Assembly: GCF_910592395.1 (NCBI RefSeq)
Contig: NC_088321.1
Location: 13,454,001 to 13,518,000 of the forward strand
Direction of reading: 5' to 3'
Source: Lineus longissimus
Taxonomy: Eukaryota; Nemertea; Pilidiophora; Heteronemertea; Lineidae
DNA: 64,000 nucleotides
The notes beneath the pieces were generated by a model. It had not been told where the DNA came from. It did not search any database and saw only the letters and a program-made list of their open reading frames with translations. Shown piece by piece: positions 24,801-41,000 of the stretch; the stretch's first letter is position 1; every line of letters begins with the position of its first letter. The position numbers and the translations under genes are program-made.

Positions 24801-26795
24801 ATACCAGGGTTTCCCAAAATAAGACAATAAAGATCAAAGGCCTATGTTGAATGGGGTTAATGAGGTGTGAATCAAACACTCTGAGTGACCCTTAAATGAG
24901 AATTCGAATTAGCTGACTTATTTAGGGACTCTGTGAATGTTTGGCTCGTACATCAATAACCCATTCAACAATTGATTTTGATCATCAAAACCCTATTTTT
25001 GGACACACAAGTCTTTGCTAAATCCGACTTTCAGGGGAAAGTCGGACTATGTCGGACTTTGGTCGGATAAATCAGGAAAAAGTTAGAGAAACCGTTAATA
25101 AGAAGTCGTGAAAAGCCTCCTTCTAATGTCAGTAGCGATTCTTATATATTGTGCCGGTTGAAGGGCGCCCGAACGAACGGCCAATATTACGTGTAATAGG
25201 CAATAGTGCAAGAACCAGCTAAGAGCGTCTACACAGTATTTTGTGAACTCGGAAATGTGCCCTAGGGAGTAATTAAGTCAGCAGATACCGTTTTCCCTAG
25301 CAAAATCTTATTGAACTGCCTTAGGGCAGGAGTCACTGTAGGGACAGGAAATTCGGGAAACCCTCTGTACTTTAGCAGCAAGGAATTTGGTCCAAAATAT
25401 TTAATTTTTTTTATGCAATTTCCCCGTGTACACTACAACTCACTTCTTTAATCGGAACATCGTTCGTCTGTTCTGAGTGCATCCTTAGTAGAGAAGTTGT
25501 TCTGTACTTAAACATTCTTCCAGATGAACGACTGACTAATGAGGAACCTGCTGAACTAAAAATCCAGATGGCAGCACCAGTACTATAAGGTACACTTCCA
25601 GTGCATTTTCCATTAAAATTAAGTTTTGTTGATTTTCTCCTTAAAACTCATGAAAATATAATTAAGGACCAATAAAACAACATTTTTGGTGCTATTTCCC
25701 CATGTAGAGTAATGAAAGGATAAAATATCCGATAATCATTGACCCTGGAAATGGCTTTCTAATTGCAACCATGGTAACTTGCCTGCAGAACCCCCTATTG
25801 GCAGGTTTTGTTGTGCAGGTTCCTCATTAACAAATGATCTGTTTCTATAGAATTTTATCCTAAGAATAAGTCGCTGTATGTCCTTGATAGAGAGGTTGTA
25901 CGTTTCGAAATACACTTCCAGGCGACCGACTGACCAATTTTGATGTACAACTATCCAATACAGCGCCACCTAGCGGCTTTGTTGGAGCCGAGGTTTGCTT
26001 TCACCAAGATGCATCTGCCCAGTCGGCAGAGGTACTAGTGGCCCCGTGCCAAGGCAGTGGACGTTACGTCACGGTCCAAACCAATAGGACAGGTTCATTT
26101 TCGCTTTGTGAAGTGGAAATCTACGGGGGCGCTGCATGTAAGTTGATGGAGAAAAACAATGGTCAAGAACACTTCCCCCTGCCCCTATCCCCCAGCTATG
26201 TCTCTGGAATGATAACCAAATAAAGACTCTTATGTCATGCATAGAGTTCCCCTGTCATACCTTCGTCAACCTCCAGCATGCGAGGCTGTTTTGGACATGG
26301 TTTGTGCATTTCAGCTTGCAGTTCAATAATTTTAGTTTCAATGATCCTATTCGGAGAAGTAACGGTCCTGCTGGAAGCTATTTCGTATGAGAAACCAACA
26401 TATATTATAACCAACTTGGCCCTTCAAGGCACAATAATTGTAGCTACTCAATTTTATGGCAAATTACGCGACATACATATGCATGCAACAACTCACTTTT
26501 TTTCATACATGTTGATGACTTAATCTAATTAAATTTTGTTATTTTCGACATGTTAATTTTTTCCAGTTTTTTTCCAGCTGCTTCTGGACGGTTTGCTGCA
26601 CGTGTACCGGTTGGAACAGTGCAACAGTACCAGGTCCTGACTACCCCTAGTAGTACGGTCTGCGCTGGGATGTGTATTGAGACAGACAGGTGTGTCGGAT
26701 TCAACTACGCCAGTCAAACCAGAGGGTGCGCCTTCTTTAAAAATAGCACAACGGCATCAGCAACTTCACCGACATTCAATCTTATCTGCAGCTAG
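21835..26795 (+). CDS. Lectin D: secreted F-type lectin with PAN/apple-like domain
   Basis: Exons 21835-21934, 24416-24628, 25922-26137 and 26578-26795, phase 1 throughout, 248 aa. Donors are GTAAGT, GTTAGT and GTAAGT; acceptors are ttcag, tccag and tccag. Signal peptide MSVFLRRG (1-28 or so); lectin domain 36-172 with CSHMGHDVNPWW; PAN-like 182-247. His73, Arg100 and Arg107 keep the fucose-site spacing. This copy is inverted relative to A, C and E. Its exon 1 and 5' flank resemble pseudogene B, while exons 2-4 resemble A, C and E, so it looks chimeric. Intron 1 carries a foreign Myb/SANT-like exon, and intron 3 lacks 155 bp found in A, C and E. Confidence 0.87.
22215..22455 (-). CDS. Myb/SANT-like DNA-binding domain exon inside lectin D intron 1
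   Basis: The minus-strand exon is bounded by a ctttcag acceptor and a GTAAGT donor. It encodes a Met-Ala-Glu start followed by RFRVNSHHDVFLLREIV, NPF, WTIIADNL and DARLCREHTELLLKKFIKEE. This is the pattern of trihelix/Myb-SANT proteins that accompany Harbinger-type transposons and expanded families in marine invertebrates. It is probably a transposon-derived fragment: no partner exon or transposase was seen nearby. It sits in a stretch (22045-22920) that replaces about 400 bp present in lectin A. Confidence 0.6.
23903..24136. mobile_element. Family 2 MITE in lectin D intron 1
   Basis: Inverted copy of the element at 3259-3490, with GGGATTCGGAC and GTCCGAATCCC ends. Confidence 0.6.
24721..25124. 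mobile_element. Family 1 MITE in lectin D intron 2
   Basis: Inverted copy of the 2270-2673 element, from AGTAGGAAGTC to the complement of the other end (GCCTCCTTCT, one change). Confidence 0.7.
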
Positions 26796-27441
26796 TCACC
26801 AGGTGTTAAACCGAATTTCGTACGAACGATACGATGCCCTGTCAACGCCTCAATCGGTATCGGTAGCAATTCAGTGTGGGGGTTCGGACAGTGTCAGCAA
26901 GTCACTCTCCACTATGGGACGACAAAAATAAATTTGAAAAACTCAGGCCGTTTCAACGGCGAATAATTCCTGTTCTATGGCACTCGACGTGGATTTATTG
27001 GTAGATATTTCAGGATGATAACTTTAACACGGTCATCTGTTGTTTATATCGGTGTACATGTAGCTGTCTTGAGAGAAAACAGTGTTTTTTGTAGTCCTAT
27101 GTCTAATTCAGGGTACAAATTGCGCTTATTTTTACCATATCTGCTTAAGTTGTGAAGATTATTGCATGTGCTGTGTTGTGTAGCATGTACACCAGAATAG
27201 GCAGATGCAATCGCAAGCACATGGCTTAAAGTGTTCTATAAAGTGACTTAAAATGTGATATTATAAGACGGCAGACTGTCCACTAACATGGTTATTGTCA
27301 TGCACTGCCATGACTGTCCGCTTTGGTTACACGTGTACGGTAATGACAGTGACACAATTGATGCTTCATCAAGTCAGACGTGTGTTTCTAAATGGATCCC
27401 CATTGCGGGGACCCTATAGTCCACATATTCGTCAGGCTTAA

Positions 27442-28274
27442 TCCAGAAGTATTAAGGTAGCAGGAAGGGTTGGGCGTTTGTGGTTTCTGAGTCTGAGGGG
27501 GTTGGTGTCTGTTGACTGTGCTTTAAGAGAGACTAGGCATGGCGCCAGTCTCTCTTAAAGCACAGTCAACAGGCATTTGGTCTCAGTATTTGGGTAAGTA
27601 CAGAATCAAGGCAGCTCAGAGAGCAATGATTGAACGATGCTGTGGACAAGTCCAAGGATACTGCATCAGTCACGACCAACTTCTCATCAGAAAGCGTCAC
27701 CACCAGCATATTCAATGTTCAGTTCCAACCTGTACCAGTCCAATGCACGCCTGTCATGGTCAGCAGTGGTCAGCTTAGCGCGATATGGAACATTCTTCCG
27801 AAACTCAAGCCAGGGAAGTCTGCTCATTAGCATATCTCGCGCACTGCTCCTTCTTGTCAAACATCGTAGTGAAATCGTAATGGAAAACGTTTGGCTTTGC
27901 GCCAGACATTGAGACTAATAAGTGAAGAACTAATAGGTAAAGAACTTCTACTTGCGCGAGACTGCTGTGATAAAATTATCATTGCAGAGACTCCGGTGAC
28001 GTACACATATATTTTTTACAATCAAAAAAGCCCTCAAAAGACGACATGGAATGATTATTTTATTGATATTTCCTACTATATACCTTCCAATTATCACTTC
28101 ATACAAATGGATCGGCGTTAGGTCGCATGCTTTTCTTTCCTGGTGACACTATAAAGTAAAATAGTTGCAACCCCGTAAATGCGCTATAAGTCCAATAATA
28201 AGTGACGGTGACCCGTTATAAATGTTTCGCCAGCTTTGCTTTTTTGCCGCTACGCGGCGCTTTGGGCCCTTGCG
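27442..28274. mobile_element. 833-bp insertion with Helitron-like features
   Basis: The lectin D flank reads ...ggcttaa, then this insert, then tctagcaagctgcc. The E flank (rc near 36660) and the C flank (near 12130) read aatctagcaa without it. The insertion is therefore between A and T with no clear duplication (at most TC). The insert begins TC and has a GCCGC-tac-GCGGC hairpin at 28246-28258, 16 nt from its 3' end, as Helitrons do. However, the last bases are TGCG rather than CTRR. Overlapping open frames (for example at 27630-27830) are unrecognised. Confidence 0.5.
27509..27572. repeat. Perfect 26-bp hairpin with 12-nt loop
   Basis: 27509-27534 and 27547-27572 are exact reverse complements (core ctttaagagagact / agtctctcttaaag), separated by aggcatggcgcc. 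It lies 67 bp inside the 5' end of the 833-bp insertion. Confidence 0.9.
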
Positions 28275-28690
28275 TCTAGCAAGCTGCCCTGCACATGGCT
28301 TTTAAACAGGAAATGAGAAGATACATTTTCACAGACATTTTCTACAGACATGATGAAATTATTTTATGAAAAAAATAATTTCGATATTTGATATTTTTGC
28401 AAAGGGGGGGGGAGTTTTTAAAGATTTTTCTGCGAGTTGGCTGAAACGGGTCGAAATATCAACGTCTCTCCAGTTTATCCGATCACCTAAAAAGATCAAT
28501 GGACAACTACCAGTTACAATTTCACCAGTTGCTCGCCCAACTGTCCGGAATATCATATTCAAATTTTGGATTCAAAACAGCACGCAGCAATTCATGCGAC
28601 GCGGTCAGACATTGACAAATCAATAGTCAGTTTTTATAAGAGTAGTCAGGCGGATTTCTATTAGAAGGTGATATAAGTACTGTTTTGCAG
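28275..28690. repeat. Lectin D outer flank, inverted relative to 36005-36655
   Basis: It matches the reverse complement of the lectin E outer flank from tctagcaagctgcc to gatataagtac. The E copy holds about 245 bp more between the shared words. It includes a G-run near 28407. No gene seen. Confidence 0.7.
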
Positions 28691-29411
28691 TGATTTACTC
28701 TAGACACACTCATCTTACACCGGTTTTCTGGGCACGACCGCCCCCAGCACAATGCGCATTGATGAAACAAGTCAAGGCCTCTCCATACCTGATTGGTTCT
28801 TCGGTATGTTGCGCTGGAGTGTAATCAGAGTCTTTTGTTTGAAAGACTCTGCCTGTCATTACTGTGAAATCGACACAATTAAGGCTAAAGGCAGGACATT
28901 ATGTCATGACCATCAGAAATGTTAGACAACTTAGTGCCCCCCCCTCACCATATTGGTTTTCTCGATTGATTGTTGAATGGCATAGAACGACAAAATGACA
29001 TTATATCTATGGGGCTTAACCTGCATATTCCAAAACGGTGTTAGATCGGTGGGTCTAGATTAAGTTCGGTTTTACAGTAACCGCTTCCGGCAAAGCCCTC
29101 AACTACCGACAAATGTCTTCAGTTTTCCACAACCCCTTCCGTCATATACTTACATCAGTCAATATAAAGCTGGGCAGTCATTGGCATGTTGGCGCATTGA
29201 GATATCTCAACTTTAAAAGCTTTTTTCAAGATGTCTAATTTTGACTCAAGAAATTGATCCTTTTAGAGGCTCTAGTAAAAGGGTTTTGTTTTGGGACCTT
29301 ATCATTTGGGACTTTTCTATCCACCCATAGGACGTCCACCAATATATTGAGACAAATCTGATATAGGCATATTATATCATCCACCGTCGGAATCTTTTAT
29401 AACTACTAAAT
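28691..29411. other. Spacer between lectin D block and left cathepsin arm
   Basis: No coding exon, RNA gene or long repeat recognised. A family 3-type word (gagtcttttgtttgaaagactct) occurs at about 28827. Confidence 0.5.
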
Positions 29412-29490
29412 GGCTTAGGTGAAAAAGGTTTAGGCGAAAAAGGTTTAGGCGAATGTAGATTAGACGAAAGTGGATTAGGCGAATGTGGAA
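29412..29490. repeat. 15-bp GGCGAA minisatellite, short array
   Basis: About five units of the type attaggcgaatgtgg / tttaggcgaaaaagg. This is the outer end of the left inverted-repeat arm. Longer arrays of the same unit lie at 53723-53952 and 54678-54862. Confidence 0.85.
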
Positions 29491-31554
29491 GATACCTCCC
29501 TAAGTGCTATTTAAAGGGGTACGTCGTTCGTAATCACTGGTGGGGCAGGAAAATAGAAATGCACTATGTGCAGTTACACAATGCCGCAGTGCAACTACAT
29601 GCATACGAATTTGCTGAAACTTTGCGACTTATAGTATTTGTATATCTCTCTACACAGCGATTATCCCGTGCGTAAATTCTAATTACATGTAAACTACAAA
29701 TTTTAAATATTTAACGATTGGCCTAGGCCTTTAAGATGTTTAATATCGCATTTGGACTCTCGGCTGGTGGTCAATAAAATGCCAAAAAGACATCAAATTT
29801 TTTCTTATTTTTGTTTACTCAAATCGCCTACCAACCATAACCCGGCCCGAGTCATGGAACGGATTCAAGGAATACCCAAAAGCTAAAAAAGGAACAATTC
29901 AAAAAGAATTTGACCCACTTTCTTTTCCCTGATCGACGTCCCAATGGAAAAAGTGCCGGGACTACAATGAATTGTATTCTGACGGATCATGGCACATGGC
30001 CTGTAGTCTCCTTTTAATAAAAAGCCTACATTCTTTTAAACTTTGTGATACATGCATTTTAGTTTGTAATCAGACTATATCCTTACATGAGTTTCGACTT
30101 TTGCTATCATTTCCCGATGAAAGTGATTTAGTCCGTTGACCAAGAATATATGTCGCCCTGTACTCGCGATGATGTAAGCTGGCAGTTGTTAACTGTCGCC
30201 ATGGCTTCCATAAAAGTAGCCGGGTGTACCTTTGCCAATACCAGTTCAGTCAAATCGCTATGATGAGTCGATTATTGTGCCCTAATTGTTCAACAGCAAC
30301 AGGAATTTGAGGTCAGAGTTATCGGCAGCATACACAGATTTGCCACTGTACTGTTTCGATGTACTCTATAATCAACCATATTTGGTCAGTGTTTTTTCAA
30401 GCATAAAGGCATCTTTCACAACACAGCATTGGTGCCTGATTGGTCCTTTTGTCGTCAGGGGCCGCCTTGGCCAATCTAGAAGCCTCGCCATTGGCAAGAT
30501 TGCTTTGTGATAGTCGGGCACCAGTACCAGGGCCGTACCTATGCCCTACGGAGCAAATGCTAGCTAGCTCTAATCGGGAGATTGCTCCTTGGAATCATGG
30601 GACCATAGGGTGTAGTCCGAAGAGATTGACGAAATATCCTCTTGTAGCTGAGACAGGCAAGGAGGTCCACCAATAGGGAACAAGATATAAACATTCGTCA
30701 CTGACCTTATAACATAGAAAAAGCGTAATTATCATTTTATTTTTGGCCGCTGCTCATTAGAATACAGGCCTATGATTCAGAAGTATGATTTATCCTGTCC
30801 GAAATGTCAGCCCAAAGTCCAGTCTCTGTGCAGGCATTTGTTCCGTGTCTGCCAACACATGTCGCCATTACTGAAATTCCACTCTAGATTTGTGGTTATC
30901 CACAGGCGTGTGAAGATACCAGAATCAAAGGATCGATTAGCCCTAAGTTTATTGATACACACAACCTGAAAATAAGTACAAATATCACTCTGTCAAGGTT
31001 TATGTGTGTTTTGTGTATGTTTTGAAGGGACTGGGCAATCGATAGATTAGTTAAATTTGGCATCTTCATGCGCCTGTTGCTACCTGGTGTAATGGCGATT
31101 TGTGTTGGCAGAGAATATAATCGTTCGATCTTTTAGGAGATTGACTGTTCCCCTAGGTCAGAGCAAAGTCCCATCCGAGTCGTCTTGTCATGTGGAGTTC
31201 ATTTGTAGTTGTCCCACGGCAGAGGGAAGAACTATCCGTATAGATTTCTGGCATTTGTGTCCATTTTTAAAGGATTTGAAGAGAAAGTACAGCCAAGGTA
31301 GGTACAGTCTCTTCTCACAGATCATTTGTTTTGACTTAAAAGCAAAAAAAAAGGTTAGAATTTAGTATAATCATCTCATATCAGCGTAGATAATTGTACC
31401 GAACTCTCAATCACTCATAGGAACAGTGTAAGATGCTTTTATTTAACTTAGTAATCAAAAGAGCTGAATAAGCCCCCCCCCCCCCATTTTAACTATTCAT
31501 TGAGTATACTGTACATTGTACACGTATGAAACAAACTTATTTTCTATTCTCTAG

Positions 31555-34990
<3,436 letters not shown>

Positions 34991-35454
34991 GTAAGTTCCT
35001 TCCTATGCATTACAGATATATCTAACCTTAGAGTGTGTTTTACCTAGGACCGAGATTCGGGAATAATTTGTACTGCGCAAGATGTGGTCATGAATAAAAG
35101 AGTACAGTTAACCCGCCTGGTTAGTGTCTGCGCTAAGGGTGGGGTAGGGTAGGGGTTGAGGGGGATGGGGTGTCCAATCACTGTCCTTTAATTACAGATT
35201 TGTTATCTCTTTATTACAGTATTTGATTACAGTATTAGGGGCATGTAACTTCAACTGTCTTATTATCCGGGATCATAGGCACGGGGGGAAACCTGCTGCG
35301 TGTTCTCGTTTCAAAAAACTTCATTCAATTACAACTTGATTCCCAAACACGACATACCCTCTCATACGTAGCACTACCCAATTGAGTAATAGAGAAGTAT
35401 TTTTTGGTGCCATTAATATGGCAGGCGAAGTGTTGCTTATTCCGAAATCAATTT

Positions 35455-35512
35455 ATACATGCAATAATATTTTTATATATGCAATAATATTTTTATATGT
35501 GCAATGCAATGT
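35455..35512. repeat. 20-bp AT-rich minisatellite, left arm
   Basis: About 2.5 units of atgcaataatatttttatat. The right arm has about 4.5 units at 47905-47996. Confidence 0.75.
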
Positions 35513-35606
35513 TTTTATTTCATGCAATAATAATTTTTCATGCTGTTAGTTTGGGTGACAAAATTTTATTTGCGAAATTTTTTAAATATGCAATACAATG
35601 TAAATT

Positions 35607-35972
35607 GCATTCTGGGTAATATAGTGACGTCATCGGTACGTCATCGTATATACTGTAACGGCGTATTCTATTGGCTCCTGGTCTTTAAAGGGCCAGAAGC
35701 GCCCTTATATAAACTGACTAGTGGTATAGGGAGGACCATCTTGGCATGACCACTGACGAGTGCAAAGCGAATAGAGTCGTTATTGAGACAACTTATTCGC
35801 ACAAACTGCGGAAAACTAGCGGAGGTCCCCATGACTGACACTGACCCTAACAGCCGATTGTATGACAGCGTGCCCCGCGCCTGAAAGCACGTGGCAGTAT
35901 TGTTTATGTTTTCTAACCAATGAGAAACGTTGTGACTCTTAAGTGATGACGCCACATCCTTTCCCAGAATGC
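35607..35972. mobile_element. 366-bp inverted-repeat element, left arm
   Basis: It is bounded by GCATTCTGGG and its complement CCCAGAATGC, each followed inward by a cgtcat word. Inside is a tttatataagggcgc TATA-like motif. An open frame of 110-113 codons is present in both arms but not recognised. It is probably a small non-autonomous element. Confidence 0.5.
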
Positions 35973-36004
35973 AAGTTATCGAACTTATGAAATATTTTCG
36001 CACA

Positions 36005-36655
36005 TACATGTACTTATATCACCCTCTATTAGAAATCCGCCTGACTACTCTTATAAAAACTGACTATTGATTTGTCAATGTCTGACCGCGTCGCATGAAT
36101 TGCTGCGTGCTGTTTTGAATCTAAAATTTGAATATGATATTCCGGACAGTTGGGCGAGCAACTGGTGAAATTGTAACTGGCAGATGTCCATTGATTTTTT
36201 AGGTGATCGGATAAACTGGAGAGACGTTGATATTTCGACCCGTTTCAGCCAACTCGCAGAAAATCTTTAAAAACTCCAGCCCGTTTGCAAAAATATCAAA
36301 TATCAAAATTATTTTTTTCATAAAATAATTTCATCATGTTTGTAGAATTGCCACAGCAAAAAATATTTAGAAATCCCCTCCGAATATGGACATACAGTTA
36401 AAAACATACCCGCGTTTAATTGATAGGTCTGCAGCCTCCAGCCTGTGGATATTCAATGGTTGTCCTATCTCATACTCAAATGAATGGCCTCATACCGATC
36501 AGGCCGAATAGTGTATTTTATGTTGGATTTTTGTATTTGTATGAATTAAAGTTGATTTCGCACGGCTACCGATTCAGGCTACCTTTTACATTTTCTCGGG
36601 CGGTGAAAATGTACCTTCTCATTTCCTGTTTAAAAGCCATGTGCAGGGCAGCTTG
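36005..36655. repeat. Lectin E outer flank
   Basis: Inverted relative to 28275-28690. From about 36480 it also matches 11960-12160 in the C block (catactcaaatgaa onwards). No gene seen. Positions 36660-37860 continue the flank shared with C and D, with a partial internal duplication: catgttagtggacagtctgcc recurs at about 36810 and 37525. Confidence 0.65.
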
Positions 36656-38016
36656 CTAGATTAAGCCTGACGAATATGTGGACTATAGGGCCCCCGCAAT
36701 GGGGATCCATTTAGAAACACACGTCTGACTTGATGAAGCATCAATTGTGTCACTGTCATTACCGTACACGTGTAACCAAAGCGGACTGTCATGGCAGTGC
36801 ATGAAATAACCATGTTAGTGGACAGTCTGCCGTCTTATATCACATTTTAAGTCACTTTATAGAACACTTTAAGCCATGTGCTTGCGATTGCATCTGCCTA
36901 TTCTGGTGTACATGCTACACAACACAGCACATGCAATAATCTTCACAAGTTAAGCAGATATGGTAAAAATAAGCGCAATTTGTACCCTGAATAAGGCATA
37001 GGACTATAGTAGAGAGGCGAAACTCAAAAAGAGGCCTAGATAAGGTTTTTAAAATCATTTCATGTTAGAGACATGCATCCACTGCAGTAAGGTAGATTAT
37101 GATGTGCCGCATCCGGCTAGGGTGGATGCCAAGCGTGAATTTTCCAAAAAAGGTCCAAAATTAACCCTTTCCTCAAAATGTCAAAAATCTAAAAATGTGA
37201 AATAAAACAGGTGAGGTTTAAAGAAAGTGACATATTTTTTTTATTATTGATCACTTTTGAACAAATCATACATGATCTTGTAGCTTATGAATCGGACTAC
37301 AAGATCTGATATTGTGTTTTGAGATGCATGTAATCCTAGGGGTCATTAAGGGGTCAAAAGGTTACGTGACCCCTTGAGGGCCCTAAAACAGACCTATTCC
37401 ACATTCCTCTGCCTAAAATATATTTTCTGCAATGGAAAAGTATTTTTGATCACTGATTCTGAAAGAAGACTTGGCTGGGCAGTTTTTAACCAAAGCGGAC
37501 AGTCATGGCAGTGCATGAAATAACCATGTTAGTGGACAGTCTGCCGTCTTATATCACATTTTAAGTCACTTTATAGAACACTTTAAGCCATGTGCTTGCG
37601 ATTGCATCTGCCTATTCTGGTGTACATGCTGCACAACACAGCACATGCAATGATCTTCACAACTTAAGCAGATATGGTAAAAATAAGCGCAATTTGTACC
37701 CTGAATAAGGCATAGGACTACAAAAAACACTCTTTTCTCTCAAGACAGCTACATGTACACCGATATAAACAACAGATGACCGTGTTAAAGTTATCATCCT
37801 GAAATATCTACCAATAAATCCACGTCGAGTGCCATAGAACAGGAATTATTCGCCGTTGAAACGGCCTGAGTTTTCCAAATTTATTATTGTCGTCCAATAG
37901 TGGAGAGTGACTTGCTGACACTGTCCGAACCCCCACACTGAATTGCTACCGATACCGATTGAGGCGTTGACAGGGCATCGTATCGCTCGTACGAAATTCG
38001 GTTTAACACCTGGTGA

Positions 38017-41000
38017 CTAGCTGCAGATAAGATTGAATGTCGGTGAAGTTGCTGATGCCGTTGTGCTATTTTTAAAGAAGGCGCACCCTCTGGTTTGACT
38101 GGCGTAGTTGAATCCGACACACCTGTCTGTCTCAATACACATCCCAGCGCAGACCGTACTACTAGGGGTAGTCAGGACCTGGTACTGTTGCACTGTTCCA
38201 ACCGGTACACGTGCAGCAAACCGTCCAGAAGCAGCTGGAAAAAAACTGGAAAAAATTAACATGTCGAAAATGACAAAATTTAATAAGATTAAGTCATCAA
38301 CATGTATGAAAAAAAGTGAGTTGTTGCATGCATATGTAAGTCGCGTAATTTGCCATAAAATTGAGTAGCTACAATTATTGTGCCTTGAAGGGCCAAGTTG
38401 GTTATAATATATGTTGGTTTCTCATACGAAATAGCTTCCAGCAGGACCGTTACTTCTCCGAATAGGATCATTGAAACTAAAATTATTGAACTGCAAGCTG
38501 AAATGCACAAACCATGTCCAAAACAGCCTCGCATGCGCTATATTGGCGAAAAAATCGTTATCAGGGATTGGAGTCAGTGTGGTGCTACAGGTGGCGGCGC
38601 ATGGTGTCAAGCAGGGGTATTATCCTCCTGGCTAGCTAAACCCCATGCCCACGAAATAGATTTAATCAGGTTGAACAAAGGCTGGAGGTTGACGAAGGTA
38701 TGACAGGGGAACTCTATGCATGACATAAGAGTCTTTATTTGGTTATCATTCCAGAGACATAGCTGGGGGATAGGGGCAGGGGGAAGTGTTCTTGACCATT
38801 GTTTTTCTCCATCAACTTACATGCAGCGCCCCCGTAGACTTCCACTTCACAAAGCGAAAATGAACCTGTCCTATTGGTTTGGACCGTGACGTAACGTCCA
38901 CTGCCTTGGCACGGGGCCACTAGTACCTCTGCCGACTGGGCAGATGCATCTTGGTGAAAGCAAATCTCGGCTCCAGCAAAGCCGCTAGGTGGCGCTGTAT
39001 TGGATATTTTTACATCAAAATTGGTCAGTCGGTCGCCTGGAAGTGTATTTCGAAACGTACAACCTCTCTATCGAGGACAAACAGCGACTTATTCTTAGGA
39101 TAAAATTCTATAGAAACAGATCATTTGTTAATGAGGAACCTGCACAACAAAACCTGCCAATAGGGGGTTCTGCAGGCAAGTTACCATGGTTGTAATTAGA
39201 AAGCCATTTCCAGGGTCAATGATTATCGGATATTTTATCCTTTCATTACTCTACATGGGGAAATAGCACCAAAAATGTTGTTTTATTGGTTCTTAATTAT
39301 ATTTTCATGAGTTTTAAGGAGAAAATCAACAAAACTTAATTTTAATGGAAAATGCACTGGAAGTGTACCTTATAGTACTGGTGCTGCCATCTGGATTTTT
39401 AGTTCTGCAGGTTCCTCATTAGTCAGTCGTTCATCTGGAAGAATGTTTAAGTACAGAACAACTTCTCTACTAAGGTTGCCCTCGGAACAGACGAACGATG
39501 TTCCGATTAAAGAAGTGAGTTGTAGTGTACAAGCAAGGAGGATACCGCGGTGACGTCACATCACGTGATCCCGACCCATATTAGTGATCGCTATGGCCAA
39601 TCAGATTCAGTCTACTGACAGCACCAGCACTGAACACATCTCCACGTCTCACTGTCTGGTGCGCTCCTGTACACAAAAACACCAATAGACATGAAATATT
39701 GCAATACCTAGTATGGATTCTTCCTGTGTAAAATAAAATTTACAGAGCAGATTAACTTCCACGAATAAAAAAGACGTTTGGCGTGGCCAAAGTGCGGAAA
39801 TAATGTCTCCGCTAAAATACACTACGAAATACACTAGGCAATGCACTACGCAATATACAGTAGAGATGCAGTTGAGTTTGTTATTGTTTTGACTTAGAAG
39901 CCCGCCCACATCATAATATATTCATGTATTCATGAAGTATGAACTCATTTCTGTCCCATACAACTCTAAGAACAGTCAATTTCTCCTTAAATCATCACCG
40001 AAACCGCGATATCCGCAGGAAGATTTCGTTCTAGTGTCCGAAAATGCATGATCTTACAGGGGCGCTAACTCGACAAATAGAGGGGATCTATGGGGATCTA
40101 TGCGAGTTTTAGGTATTACAGGTCTCGAACTTGTAAAATCTGTAAACATGACTCCAAATCCCATTGTGATAATGAAGAGATTGCCCCATATCTGGGAGAC
40201 TGTTTTGAAACCATCGCTAATTTTGGAAGATCGGTGCCCGGCTATTTGGTTTAAAAAACCCTATTTTTCCCCATCAAAACAGCACTTTTCATTATTCAAA
40301 TGATAGCTTATTGTCTGAAGACTTACTTCATAGCAGGAAAAGTACTAATAACTCTGATTTGATGCGAAAAATCTAACTTTTTTGATGACTTGATTTTCCC
40401 TTGACCGTGGATCGAGTTTGTTTACAATATGCAGCGCCATCTTGGAAAAGCCGTGACGTCACCGCGGTATCCTCCTTGGTGTACAAGGGGGAAATTGCAT
40501 AAAAATTAAATATTTTGGACCAAATTCCTTGCTACTAAAGTAAAGAGGGTTTCCCGAATTGCCTGTCCCTACAGTGAGTCCTGTCCTAAGGAAGTTTAAT
40601 ATTTTGCTAGGGAAAACGGTATCTGCTGACTTAATTACTCCCTAGGGCACATTTCCGAGTTCACAAAATACTGTGTAGACGCTCTTAGCTGGTTCTTGCA
40701 CTATTGCCTATTACACGTAATATTGGCCGTTCGTTCGGGCGCCCTTCAACCGGCACAATATATAAGAATCGCTACTGACATTAGTAGGAGGCTTTTCCCG
40801 ACTTCTTATTAACGGTTTCTCTAATTTTTTCCTGATTTATCCGACCAAAGTCCGACATAGTCCGACTTTCCCCTGAAAGTCGGATTTAGGAAAGACTTGT
40901 GTCCAAAAATAGGGCTTTGATGATCAAAATCAATTGTTGAATGGGTTATTGATGTACGAGCCAAACATTCACAGAGTCCCTAAATAAGTCAGCTAATTCG

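Noticed and set aside
31474-31486. C/G homopolymers here and at about 48211, 51737, 54427 and 61531 as regulatory G-quadruplex sites
   Set aside because: Single uninterrupted runs of variable length, differing between the duplicated arms; more likely slippage.
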